Source of the DNA: an uncultured Desulfobacter sp.
Lineage (GTDB): Bacteria > Desulfobacterota > Desulfobacteria > Desulfobacterales > Desulfobacteraceae
DNA length: 64,000 nt
NCBI RefSeq assembly: GCF_963666145.1
Contig: NZ_OY762614.1
Coordinates: 6,128,501-6,192,500 of the forward strand
Direction: 5' to 3'
The stretch's first letter is position 1. Every line of letters begins with the position of its first letter. Positions 1 to 8,558 of this stretch are shown here, piece after piece. Below the pieces are notes generated by a model. The model had not been told where the DNA came from, ran no database searches, and was given only the letters and a program-made list of their open reading frames with translations. A program made the translations under genes and the position numbers.

Positions 1-36
1 AATCCAGGTTGGTTTTTCAACTCGAAACCAGGCCTA

Positions 37-261
37 TCAGGAGAGTTTTGGTCGCTGATCAGAATCCATAGCCTCGTATTTAATCCATGCTTCGGTCAAC
101 AAATATTCCACCACCTGGGATCTATTTTTAGCGACCAAAACAACCTCAAGATTTCTCAGAGCCTCGGCAGCTTCCGGGGAAATAGACACCGATATTTTCT
201 TTTTTGGTGCTGCTCCGTCCGATTTTCTTCCAGCCCCCGGCCGATATCCGCCCCTACTCAT
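37..261 (-). CDS. small ribbon-helix-helix-like protein
   Basis: A 74-residue basic protein opening with the GYRPGAGRK motif common in small plasmid and mobile-element DNA-binding proteins, followed by a short beta strand (KKKISVSI) and two helices, as in a ribbon-helix-helix fold. I chose the ATG at 261 rather than the longer frame to 312 because it overlaps the end of the upstream gene by 8 bp, which indicates translational coupling; the upstream extension would lie inside that gene. Probable role is a DNA-binding regulator or antitoxin-like partner of the 254-484 product. The family assignment is inferred from composition and motif only. Confidence 0.55.
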   Translation of the reverse strand: MSRGGYRPGAGRKSDGAAPKKKISVSISPEAAEALRNLEVVLVAKNRSQVVEYLLTEAWIKYEAMDSDQRPKLS

Positions 262-484
262 AAATTTCTCCCGCAACCTTGGCGAAAAGACCTCTGGCAA
301 CATCTTTGCCAAGGTTTTGAGCTACAATTTCAAAAATCACTTCAAGCAACAACTCGCACCTATTTTCTGCGTGATCAGTGCATGCGTATGCGATCCTCAC
401 CGCAGCACCTAACTCAAGATTGCCATCGGCCTGGGCATAAGGCGTTCCTTGAATTTCTTTAATGGCTGATTTAATCCTTTTCAT
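254..484 (-). CDS. small hypothetical protein (76 aa)
   Basis: The 76-residue helical product has no motif I recognise. Its stop codon overlaps the start of the downstream RHH-like gene (37-261), so the two form a tight two-gene operon. A 12-bp inverted repeat lies about 32 bp upstream of its start and could be an operator. The pair has the size and coupling of a toxin-antitoxin or regulator module, but neither protein matches a toxin family I can name, so no function is assigned. Confidence 0.5.
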   Translation of the reverse strand: MKRIKSAIKEIQGTPYAQADGNLELGAAVRIAYACTDHAENRCELLLEVIFEIVAQNLGKDVARGLFAKVAGEIYE

Positions 485-516
485 CTATCAAGACTCCTAT
501 TATCAGGTGTTTTATC

Positions 517-551
517 TATCTTTTGATTATATCCTACCAAATCAAAAGATA
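517..551. promoter_or_regulatory. 12-bp perfect inverted repeat, candidate operator
   Basis: Positions 517-528 (TATCTTTTGATT) are the exact complement of 540-551, with an 11-nt spacer. It lies upstream of the minus-strand operon starting at 484. No T-run follows it on the minus strand, so an operator is more likely than a terminator. Inference only. Confidence 0.35.
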
Positions 552-627
552 TTTGCCAATGAAAGAGTAAGACTAAATCAAAAAACAACTCTAATTAGGA
601 GTACTTCAGACCACAAAATGTACGGGA

Positions 628-897
628 TTAAAATTTATATACTTCTCGGCGGTGACCGATCCGGACCACAATGACTTTTACAGCGGCGTCTTGAATTTCA
701 CAGATGACCCGATAGTCTCTAACTCGATACTTCCACAATCCAGCCAAATTGCTTTTAAGGCCGTCACCGAATCGCCTGGGGTCTTCCTCCGTAGCAATTC
801 GTTCGAACAGATATCGTAAAATCCGTTTTGCCTGTTGCCGATCAATCCGGGCCAGTTCCTTTTCAGCATCCTTTTGGAATTCAACTTTCCAGACCAT
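628..897 (-). CDS. RelE/ParE-family toxin
   Basis: An 89-residue protein with the RelE/ParE plan: MVWKVEFQKDAEKELARID at the N-terminus, a two-helix hairpin, then the beta-sheet signature LWKYRVRDYRVICEI and a C-terminal VVRIGHRREVYK. Members act as ribosome-dependent mRNA interferases (RelE) or gyrase poisons (ParE). The conserved RVRDYRVI and HRREVY residues suggest the RelE-type mRNase branch. It overlaps the 3' end of the antitoxin gene (881-1108) by 17 bp, the usual antitoxin-first arrangement. Length is normal and no lesion is visible, so it is probably intact. Confidence 0.85.
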   Translation of the reverse strand: MVWKVEFQKDAEKELARIDRQQAKRILRYLFERIATEEDPRRFGDGLKSNLAGLWKYRVRDYRVICEIQDAAVKVIVVRIGHRREVYKF

Positions 898-1108
898 ATT
901 GCTCCATCAATTTTTCAAGTGGAATTGTCTGATCTCCGCTGCGTTTCATCTCTTCAATGCGTTTTTCGGCCAAATAGACATCTTCCATATCATCAATATA
1001 TTGCAAAATGGCTTCACGGATATAAAAGGCTTTTGACCGGCCTGTTGCTAAAGCCAGAGCCGCTAATCTTTTCTCAGTTTCGTCTGGTAATCTTACGGAC
1101 GTTGGCAT
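881..1108 (-). CDS. RelB/DinJ-like RHH antitoxin
   Basis: The 75-residue antitoxin starts at ATG 1108, preceded by a good AAAGGAG site; a longer upstream frame exists but lacks such a site. MPTSVRLPDETEKRLAALA is a ribbon-helix-helix DNA-binding N-terminus, followed by an acidic, probably disordered toxin-binding tail. It overlaps the toxin gene by 17 bp. A consensus-like promoter and a palindrome immediately upstream fit autoregulation by the toxin-antitoxin complex. Confidence 0.85.
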   Translation of the reverse strand: MPTSVRLPDETEKRLAALALATGRSKAFYIREAILQYIDDMEDVYLAEKRIEEMKRSGDQTIPLEKLMEQYGLES

Positions 1109-1129
1109 GTTTGCTCCTTTTCTATTTTG

Positions 1130-1171
1130 AATACATGTATTTATTGTAAGTCTATAAAAAAAATTTGTCAA
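1130..1171 (-). promoter_or_regulatory. toxin-antitoxin promoter with overlapping palindrome
   Basis: Reading the minus strand, TTGACA (1171-1166) and TACAAT (1148-1143) are separated by exactly 17 bp, a near-consensus sigma-70 promoter. The 12-bp palindrome AATACATGTATT at 1130-1141 sits just after the -10 box, where a bound RHH antitoxin would block initiation. Confidence 0.65.
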
Positions 1172-1452
1172 TTTTCGGGGTTCGACCAGAGGCAGGAATG
1201 TATAATTTTGGAGATTATGATCAACGACAATTAAAATTCCCGTTTCTAATTCTTTATAACTCACTGAGTTTGTACTTATTTTCGATTATTTCCTTGCTAT
1301 TTTTTGTAACATTAATAATAATGGGTTCCATTAAACATTCAGGGTAAATTCCCCATGAATCATTTACAGTCCCTGTGTCGGCTTCTTTAAATAAAAAACC
1401 AACACACCTAACAAATTAGAAACAAACTTGGTTCTGCTATAGGAGAAATAAC

Positions 1453-1665
1453 ATGGCTCACTACGGAAATCAGTCCGATATGTTTAAGCAACGTGCTGAA
1501 AAAAATAAAAGGGATGGAGATCGCTACTATGCCCAATCAAAAGAGGCTAAAGAACGAGGTGACGATGCCGCGGCTAAAAAGTATATGGCGCAGGCACAGC
1601 ACCAGTATAAAAGTCAAAAAGAAAATGAAGCTAAAGCTAAAGAGCATAAAGGAAAAACCTGGTAA
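1453..1665 (+). CDS. small lysine/glutamine-rich hypothetical protein
   Basis: The 70-residue, highly charged, probably all-helical protein is rich in Lys, Ala and Gln (for example KKYMAQAQHQYKSQKENEAKAKEHKGK). The ATG follows an AGGAG site by 7 nt. Composition resembles small stress-type or DNA/RNA-binding hydrophilic proteins, but I recognise no family. It is followed 93 bp later by another small gene on the same strand, possibly co-transcribed. Confidence 0.55.
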   Translation: MAHYGNQSDMFKQRAEKNKRDGDRYYAQSKEAKERGDDAAAKKYMAQAQHQYKSQKENEAKAKEHKGKTW

Positions 1666-1758
1666 TAAAAGAGACGACGCCAAAACGGAGGCTAAACTGC
1701 CCGAACCATTTGTTACAAGTATTTAATATTTTTTTAAAATTTTATTTGGAGAGAAAAA

Positions 1759-1974
1759 ATGGGGTTTTGGAGTTCTGCTGGTAAAATAACCTTAAGTATT
1801 GGGAAATCAGCTCTTGATAAGACACAAAAGACACTCGCCGATACAGATAGGCTTAAAGAAAAATATGAAAATTATGACGATGATCGGCTAAAAAAAATTT
1901 TAAGATCAGGAAAAACAGCTGAAAAAATGGCCGCGACACATTGGTTAAAAAAAAGAGGTTACGGCCAGAGTTAA
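1759..1974 (+). CDS. small hypothetical protein (71 aa)
   Basis: The 71-residue charged protein starts MGFWSSAGKITLSIGKSALDK and continues with a helical Lys/Asp-rich region containing ENYDDDRLKKILRSG. A TTTGGAGAG site lies 6 nt before the ATG, which supports a real gene. No family is recognised. It is in tandem with the 1453-1665 gene, and both are small hydrophilic proteins typical of accessory DNA. Confidence 0.5.
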   Translation: MGFWSSAGKITLSIGKSALDKTQKTLADTDRLKEKYENYDDDRLKKILRSGKTAEKMAATHWLKKRGYGQS

Positions 1975-2092
1975 ATCAGATTGTGAAATATACACGCTCC
2001 GCCGTCGCTTCACAAAAAAACAGCCCTTAAAACGCAAACTTTAGCGCTTCATCCCCATGTTTAGGGTGCCACCCATATTCGCGCGTAAATAA

Positions 2093-2542
2093 TTTTTTAA
2101 TGCCCTCATAATTATAATTGTTTCTGCGATTACAATTAATGCTGAAATTTACAAATGGGTCGATAAAGATGGAGTGAAGCACTTTTCGGATGTTGCACCA
2201 CCAACCAATCAACAATCAATTACTGTGAAACAAAATAAAGATTCGGAAGAATTTAGATCAAATGCTAAAAAAATATATACAAAAGGGACTCAAGCAAAAA
2301 GAATAATGAAAAATCTCCCATGTAAAATGGGTGGTACCATAGATAAATGTCTTACGAAAAAAGCTTCAATCCCAGCGGTAGAGGATTTAGGATGGGTTAC
2401 AAGTCCTTTATCTGACGGTTCTTTTGAGGTAGAAAGGTTGCTTTTGTTAAATAAAAAAATGCCACTAAAATATAAATGGCATGTAGATAAATACGGAAAT
2501 GTAAAAGCAATAAACGGAAAGGCAATTGGGATCACAAAATAA
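2093..2542 (+). pseudogene. DUF4124-like protein lacking a proper start
   Basis: The frame contains the DUF4124 signature (EIYKWVDKDGVKHFSD) just after a hydrophobic stretch that looks like a signal peptide (ALIIIIVSAITINA), followed by about 110 residues of unrecognised sequence. DUF4124 proteins are secreted or periplasmic. The open frame extends back only to a stop at 2090-2092 and contains no ATG, GTG or TTG ahead of the hydrophobic segment; the first usable start (GTG 2174) would cut the domain in two. The 5' end therefore seems lost or mutated, unless a non-standard start is used. Confidence 0.5.
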
Positions 2543-3068
2543 AGGTAGTGGAAGCGAAGCTGCTCTGATCTGAACAGCAAAGTAGTTCTTAATCTGTTAT
2601 TTTTATATATATAATCTTTCATATTATCTCTATCTGTTTTTACAGGAATTTGCGGTTTGATATGACCCACGAGGCTGAAACCGTAACTTTCTGTTCAAAT
2701 GCTCCTGCTGGTCCATTATGGATAAAAATTTACCAAATTAGGCAGTTTCGAGGGGCTGCTCAAAATACCCCTTATTGGACTTCGAACCCCTTATTGCACT
2801 TTTCGGGGGGATGGGCAAAAAACCCCTAAATGACGTTGTAGGGATAATTTCATGGGTATCCATTTTTCTAATCCCCAATTTGGTATTGCTGTGTCACTTT
2901 AATAAAGCAAAAACAATACCTGATAGAGTTTTAGCTTTTATTTCGGCAGATTAAATGTCTTTGAATGATTTGTTGAGGTTTTTAATGAAATTTAATTGCA
3001 CTTTGCACAAGTTTTGAACTCTGATATTTTTGCATAAAAAGCATCCATCATAGAGGGAATAGAGATAC
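2543..3068. other. intergenic region, no supported gene
   Basis: About 525 bp with no convincing gene. It contains a tandem-like C-rich stretch around 2760-2830 (two copies of CCCCTTATTG) and a 7-bp inverted repeat (GGTATTG/CAATACC) near 2882-2920. The leader of the antiporter gene lies at its right end. Confidence 0.5.
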
Positions 3069-4052
3069 ATGGAAGAAATTGTTATTGCTTTACTTGCGTT
3101 AATTTTCGGACTGATCTTGCTTGTCTGGAGTGCAGACCGTTTTGTTGACGGGGCTGCGGCCACCGCACGGCATTTTGGTGTACCGCCGTTGATTATCGGA
3201 ATGGTGATCGTTGGTTTCGGTACATCGGCTCCGGAGATGCTTGTTTCTGCACTGGCTGCATTGAAGAACAGCCCCGGTATCGCCATAGGAAATGCATACG
3301 GGTCGAACATTGCCAACATTGGATTAATTTTAGGGATTACCGCTCTGATCAACCCTATTATGTTTCACTCCAACATATTGAGAAAAGAACTTCCCATCCT
3401 TACAATCGTTACGGGCGTTTCCATTGTCCTTTTAATGGATCTTCGAATATCTTTGATTGATGGAATCATACTGTTGGTTCTTTTTATCGGTCTCCTTTCT
3501 TGGACACTCCAACAAGGAATCCATCAAAAAGCTGATCCCATGGGCATGGAAATGGAGCAGGAATTGAAATCCGATCAAAGGCCTTTAAGCAAAGCAGTTT
3601 TGTGGCTTTTTACCGGGCTGATTCTTCTGATCATCAGTTCACGGATTCTGGTCTGGGGGGCTGTGCAAATTGCAATGTTTTTAGGCGTCAGTGATATGAT
3701 CATCGGCCTTACCGTTGTTGCCTTAGGCACTTCTCTTCCTGAACTTGCTTCCTCGATCCTTTCCATAAAAAAAGGAGAGCACGATATTGCCCTCGGCAAT
3801 GTTTTAGGGTCCAATCTGTTCAATACATTAGCGGTTGTCGGAATCGCCGGTGTCATTCATCCCTTTGAAATCCCTGCCGAAGCCCTTGTCAGGGATACGG
3901 TGGTGATGACGGGATTAACCTTATCCCTTTTCATTATCGGATTCGGTTTCAGAGGAAGGCCCGGTCGGATAAACAGAATAGAGGGACTTATACTTTTATT
4001 GGTTTACATTGTTTATACCATCTACCTGGCATGTTCGGCACTGAATGCGTGA
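3069..4052 (+). CDS. calcium/sodium antiporter (CaCA family, YrbG-like)
   Basis: The 327-residue inner-membrane exchanger has two homologous halves, each with the alpha-repeat signature: GFGTSAPEMLVS...GNAYGSNIANIGLILG in the first half and ALGTSLPELASS...GNVLGSNLFNTLAVVG in the second. These acidic and Asn/Ser motifs coordinate Ca2+ and Na+ in the family. Ten or so hydrophobic segments are visible, and a hydrophilic loop near residues 150-175 separates the halves. Length is normal for YrbG-type members. It is convergent with the response-regulator gene 4069-5394, ending only 16 bp away. Confidence 0.9.
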   Translation: MEEIVIALLALIFGLILLVWSADRFVDGAAATARHFGVPPLIIGMVIVGFGTSAPEMLVSALAALKNSPGIAIGNAYGSNIANIGLILGITALINPIMFHSNILRKELPILTIVTGVSIVLLMDLRISLIDGIILLVLFIGLLSWTLQQGIHQKADPMGMEMEQELKSDQRPLSKAVLWLFTGLILLIISSRILVWGAVQIAMFLGVSDMIIGLTVVALGTSLPELASSILSIKKGEHDIALGNVLGSNLFNTLAVVGIAGVIHPFEIPAEALVRDTVVMTGLTLSLFIIGFGFRGRPGRINRIEGLILLLVYIVYTIYLACSALNA

Positions 4053-4068
4053 GGATAAATTTTTTGAA

Positions 4069-5394
4069 TCAGTCAATCTGGTATTTTTTTCTTTTTCTCC
4101 ACAACGTTGCAGGATCTATCCCCAGTATTTTTGCGGCTTCGTCAAGGGATACCGCGTTCAAAATGACTTTCTGGATATGATGTTTTTCAATTTCAGCCAG
4201 ACATTCCAACTTTTCATGCGTAGACTGCTCCGGATTATAGTTTAATATACCGGGGGATAGATCCTTTTCTGTGAGCACCTTACCACCGGCTGTAATTACG
4301 GCCCGCTCAATGATATTGGCAAGCTCTCTGACATTACCCGGCCAGGGGTAAGCCTGAAATCGTTCCAGGGCCGCCTGGTCCATACTTCGAATCTTTTTCC
4401 CGTTTACCCGTGAGGATTTTTTTAATAACATTTCAGACAGCAGCTTTATGTCCTCCGGACGTTCCCGGAGCGGGGGCAGAAAAAGCTCCACCACATTGAG
4501 ACGGAAGTAAAGGTCCTTTCTAAACACACCATCCTCGACCAGGGCTTCCAGGTCTCTGTTGGTTGCAGCAATGATACGAACATCCACAGATCTTGGCTCC
4601 GGATCTCCGATACATTCATACTCATGTTCCTGAATAAAACGGAGCAGTTTCCCCTGAATTGATTTCGGGATTTCAGACACCTCGTCAAGAAAAACTGTTC
4701 CCCCGTCCGCCAGCTTGAGTTTGCCAAGCTTCTCCTTAACCGCCCCGGTAAAGGCTCCCTTAACATGGCCGAAAAGATCACTCTCCAACAAATTTTCCTG
4801 AAAGGCGGCACAGTCCACCACGACAAAGGGTTTTTCCGATCGGGGGCTCCAGTCATGTATAAGCCTGGCAAGAAGGCTTTTACCGGTTCCGCTCTCACCG
4901 CCGATGAGCATGGTGGCATCAGAGTCCGAAGCCTGCCTTGCTGTTTTGAGAATTTTAAGAAGCCTTGGATTGCGGGTTATAAAACCGCCTTCGGAGAAGA
5001 TGCCCTTGAGGGACGCAATTTCGTTTTCCATTTGACTAAACCGCTTAATTTTTTCCAGAACAAGATCCAACTGCCCCGGCACAAAAGGTTTGGGCAGATA
5101 GTCAAAAGCCCCCATTTTTACAGCACTTACAGCAGTTTCTATACTGGCATATGCGGTAATCATCAGCACCTGGGTTTTGATTTCGCTTTCAATAATTTCC
5201 TGGAGCACATCCAGGCCGCTTTTGTCAGGCAGTTTCAGATCCAGCAGGATTAAATCAGGAAGCCGGCTCTTGGCACACGCAAGTCCTTTTTCTGCAGTTT
5301 TTGCGCTGAAGACCTCAAAGTTATTCTCTTCAAAATAAATCTCCAGTGTCGTCATAATATTGGAATCGTCGTCAATGATCAGGACTTTATTCAT
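4069..5394 (-). CDS. sigma-54-dependent response regulator (NtrC/AlgB type)
   Basis: The 441-residue regulator has a receiver domain (residues 1-120, phospho-acceptor Asp52 in LILLDLKLPD), an AAA+ sigma-54 activation domain with Walker A GESGTGKS (about 166-173), GAFTGA (213-218) and the LDEVSEIP Walker B, and a C-terminal Fis-type helix-turn-helix (ILGIDPATLWRKRKKY). All catalytic motifs are intact. Its start overlaps the end of the histidine-kinase gene by 8 bp, so the pair is co-translated. Phosphorylated, it should activate sigma-54 promoters; the targets cannot be read from this window. Confidence 0.93.
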   Translation of the reverse strand: MNKVLIIDDDSNIMTTLEIYFEENNFEVFSAKTAEKGLACAKSRLPDLILLDLKLPDKSGLDVLQEIIESEIKTQVLMITAYASIETAVSAVKMGAFDYLPKPFVPGQLDLVLEKIKRFSQMENEIASLKGIFSEGGFITRNPRLLKILKTARQASDSDATMLIGGESGTGKSLLARLIHDWSPRSEKPFVVVDCAAFQENLLESDLFGHVKGAFTGAVKEKLGKLKLADGGTVFLDEVSEIPKSIQGKLLRFIQEHEYECIGDPEPRSVDVRIIAATNRDLEALVEDGVFRKDLYFRLNVVELFLPPLRERPEDIKLLSEMLLKKSSRVNGKKIRSMDQAALERFQAYPWPGNVRELANIIERAVITAGGKVLTEKDLSPGILNYNPEQSTHEKLECLAEIEKHHIQKVILNAVSLDEAAKILGIDPATLWRKRKKYQID

Positions 5395-6940
5395 CTGTAT
5401 TCTCCTTGATGCTACCGGGTATCCAGAATGTAAAGCTCGTTCCTTCGCCCACTTGGCTTTTTACCTTGATATCCCCGCCGTGCTGGTCGATGATATCTTT
5501 TACGATGGCCAGTCCCAGACCAACAGTGCCGCTTTTTCCCCGTTCTGAAAATTGGGTGAAGCGGTCAAAAATATGTGGAAGATATTCAGGTTTTATTCCT
5601 TCTCCCGTATCGGAACATTGAAAATAGCATCGTTCCCCCTGTCGGTAGGCCTTGAAAAGTATAACCCCACCTTTTGAGGTATACCTCAGCGCATTTCCAA
5701 TCAAATTTGTTATGACCCAGGGGAATCGAAAGGAGTCAATGGTGACGTCAGGCAAATTATCCGGAATATCCAAATGGATTGAAATCTCTTTTCTCTCAGC
5801 CTGTTTTATCAAGGGGGTGACAGATTCGGTGATCACCATCTTAATATCCAGGGTCTCTTTAGGGCGAGGCTGGGACATGGTTTCGAGGCGGGAAACATCC
5901 ACCAGCTCATTAATTAGAGAAGCCAGTCTCGAACAATCGTCAATAGCTGTATCATAGAGTTTTTTTTGTTTTTCCGGGATTAACTTTTCTCCTCGGCTCT
6001 GCAGCAGACCCAGGCTCATGCTTAATGATGTCATAGGCGTTTTCAACTGATGGGAGATATCGGCAATGAATTTGCCTTTTGCCTCCTCGCTCTGTCGCAC
6101 CTTCTCTTTTTCTGCAGCAATAATATTATCTCGGTGATTGTCATAGTGTGAAATCCGTTTGAAAAGTTGATTGAACGCTCCGGAAAGAACCCCGATTTCA
6201 TCATTGGTTTTTACAGGCATGTTGGGATAGTCCCCACTTCCTTCTTTAATTTTGGACAGTTGACCGGCCAGCTTAATAATAGGCATTGCGATTCTGTGTG
6301 AAAAAAAATAATTTAAACTCAACAGGGTTACAATAACAATCCCGAAGAACACCAAGGCATTTCTCTGGGCCTGCCCTGCAAGGGTTCGGGTTTCTATTTC
6401 GGCCCGTTCCATAGCCTGCTCATTCACCGAGACAAGCTCATCAATCGTCAGAATCATTCCTGCGGTAATGGTAAATATGTCGAAAATTTCCTGCTCGTTC
6501 CATACTTTTGATTTTCTTTTGTCTAAAAGAGAGGCTGCTTTTTTATATTGAGAATAATTTTGGAGCAGTTGTTCAATGAGTTCAAGTTCACCCTTTTCCG
6601 TGATGTTGTCTCTACAGATATCAAGCGCATCAGAAATTTTTTTTACAAGCTCCGGAGGGATATCCGCTAAACGCGCTTTTCTGTTAACCGGGGCAAGAAA
6701 AAGATTTCGAATCTCTTCTAATAATTTTCTGCTCTCCTGGGCTGCCTTAATGCTTTTGTAATTTTTGGACAGGATTTGTTCTGCGCTTTCTCCCAGGATT
6801 GTTAGATATTGATGATTAAGAAACGCGGCTGCGATCAGCGCAATCGTTGGCAAAAGGCTTACCAGAAAAATTTTGAATCTTATTGATCGCTTTGGGATAT
6901 GTGATAGCATTCCGTTGCATTTAAATTTCATGTTGACCAT
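5387..6940 (-). CDS. membrane sensor histidine kinase (KinB-like architecture)
   Basis: The 517-residue protein has TM1 at about residues 23-41, a helical periplasmic sensor of about 150 residues, TM2 at about 195-213, HAMP, HisKA with phospho-acceptor His297 (FIADISHQLKTPMTSL) and a HATPase domain (NALRYTSKG, DTGEGI, GLGLAIVKDII). The architecture and the pairing with an NtrC-type regulator resemble KinB/AlgB. It is the first gene of a two-gene operon with the regulator at 4069-5394. The ligand is unknown. An upstream in-frame ATG cluster (MVNMKF) makes the exact start uncertain by a few codons. Confidence 0.9.
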   Translation of the reverse strand: MVNMKFKCNGMLSHIPKRSIRFKIFLVSLLPTIALIAAAFLNHQYLTILGESAEQILSKNYKSIKAAQESRKLLEEIRNLFLAPVNRKARLADIPPELVKKISDALDICRDNITEKGELELIEQLLQNYSQYKKAASLLDKRKSKVWNEQEIFDIFTITAGMILTIDELVSVNEQAMERAEIETRTLAGQAQRNALVFFGIVIVTLLSLNYFFSHRIAMPIIKLAGQLSKIKEGSGDYPNMPVKTNDEIGVLSGAFNQLFKRISHYDNHRDNIIAAEKEKVRQSEEAKGKFIADISHQLKTPMTSLSMSLGLLQSRGEKLIPEKQKKLYDTAIDDCSRLASLINELVDVSRLETMSQPRPKETLDIKMVITESVTPLIKQAERKEISIHLDIPDNLPDVTIDSFRFPWVITNLIGNALRYTSKGGVILFKAYRQGERCYFQCSDTGEGIKPEYLPHIFDRFTQFSERGKSGTVGLGLAIVKDIIDQHGGDIKVKSQVGEGTSFTFWIPGSIKENTDE

Positions 6941-6998
6941 TCTATTTCTGTCTTATCTTAGTATCATTGTTATGCTGTTGCATACTCAATCGGTAATC

Positions 6999-8491
6999 TC
7001 AGATCCATATATCCAACTCAAAAATTCCGTAAGGGTTTATATGGTTATAAATTAATGGCGACAATGCCCGAAAGTCTTCGAATTTCATGCGTGACAGCCA
7101 AGCTGGTTCTGTTAACACCTGTTGAATCATCCGTGTGTTGATATAAACCAGACATATTTGCAGCAAATGCAGTGCCAATACGGATAAGCTCTCGTATTCT
7201 TTCATACAAACTTCCTTCCCGACCTGCCCTTTGGGGCCCTCTGGAAGAAAGTTTACCTCGCCTGGTCGGCGGAGCCTATCAGGATCACACCAGCAGAGCT
7301 GGTGGTTTAATGCGATTAATTAATCCGTTCTCTGCCCTGACCATCCTCTTCGATAACCACTTCACGCCATTTATTAAGGATAACCCCTTCTATGGGGATT
7401 TCTTCATTCAATGGAATAAAACGTTGGGTTTGGTCTCGAAGTTGCTGAATCAAATTAAGTCCCATTAAAACAGGACGATGCTGCATATTGCCTGAACAAA
7501 ATTCGAGGTTTTCGAGAATTTTTGGCACCATGGGCCGGTAGTGGCTACTGTAAGAAGCCCGTATAATTTTATGAACCTGTTTTTTATAGCCTGGTCCAGA
7601 TGATTTAAATTCTTTCAGGAGATTCTGAAGTGTATTTTCGCCAGCAACCGGATATACGACATCTCTGACCAGTCCATCTGGATTGAGGAGAGCAGCTTCA
7701 GCAATTTTGAAAAGCAGAGTGGTTTTCCCATGGACCCTCTGAAAATCACGCATCAGTTCTCTGACCAAGTCCCGTTCAGCTTTTACAGATAATCGACGCA
7801 CGATTTGTATAAATAGTTCTATCAGGCCATCAATAATTTCCCTCTGCCGGAAATAAAGGAAAATAGCGAGTAGGCTATATTTGATTTCCTGGGGATGACG
7901 CTTGACTTCCCAGGCAGTTTCACCGCTGATACGGTTATAATAGCGTTTCAGGTTTTTTGAGCTGATTGATTGAAAAACATCTTTGGGAAGGCAAAGAGAT
8001 CTAATGAACTGAAGTTTTTCGGTTTCATTAAGAACGCTTTCCAATCCAACCCTCTCAGGATCGGCTTTAAGATTGCTGAATTCAATAACTTCTTTCCTGC
8101 CCTCAAGGCAAACATCCATTATTTCTTTGGCATCAGCGGATAGGGATCGAACTATTTTCTCAAAGAACCTATTTTCATACTGGTTGAACGCTGCCCGGAC
8201 AAGTCGATATAGGACAGTATCGGTAGGGCTTTCTGTCCGATGTTTTTTAAACCAATTATATGCCAGATCTTTTGCATCAGGAATTATCTGCCCCTGGGGA
8301 TAAATTTCGTTTACAAGCCATTTCGAAAAAGATTCTTTAACCGGTTCCGAGAGCCGATTGATTCCAAGAAATGATAATATTTCGGTTCGGTGACGTTTTA
8401 TATCCTTACGCAGCCCAATACCTACAGACCGAGTCCTTTGGATAAAAAATCGTTTTCGACCTCTTTTGGGGACCACCGCATTTTGTGACAA
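6999..8491 (-). pseudogene. Tn3-family transposase, internally deleted
   Basis: Two minus-strand reading frames match opposite ends of a DUF4158-containing Tn3-family TnpA. The N-terminal-side piece (7316-8491, 391 codons) carries GLRKDIKRHRTEILSFLGI and IYPQGQIIPDAKDLAYNWF. The C-terminal piece (6999-7205) carries LHLLQICLVYINTRMIQ and NPYGIFELD, the usual end of such proteins. Full-length TnpA is about 1000 residues, so most of the DDE catalytic region is missing, and the extreme N-terminus is also absent. The 110 bp between the pieces does not code for the missing part. It is a transposition-dead relic. Confidence 0.75.
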
Positions 8492-8558
8492 AATAATTTT
8501 GGATATCGGGCTGCCCCATTGATATTATTGATTATAAATTTTCATGCGTCAGTACTGA

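Noticed and set aside
7172..7468. 98-codon plus-strand frame across the Tn3 remnant
   Set aside because: Antisense of transposase fragments, no ribosome site.
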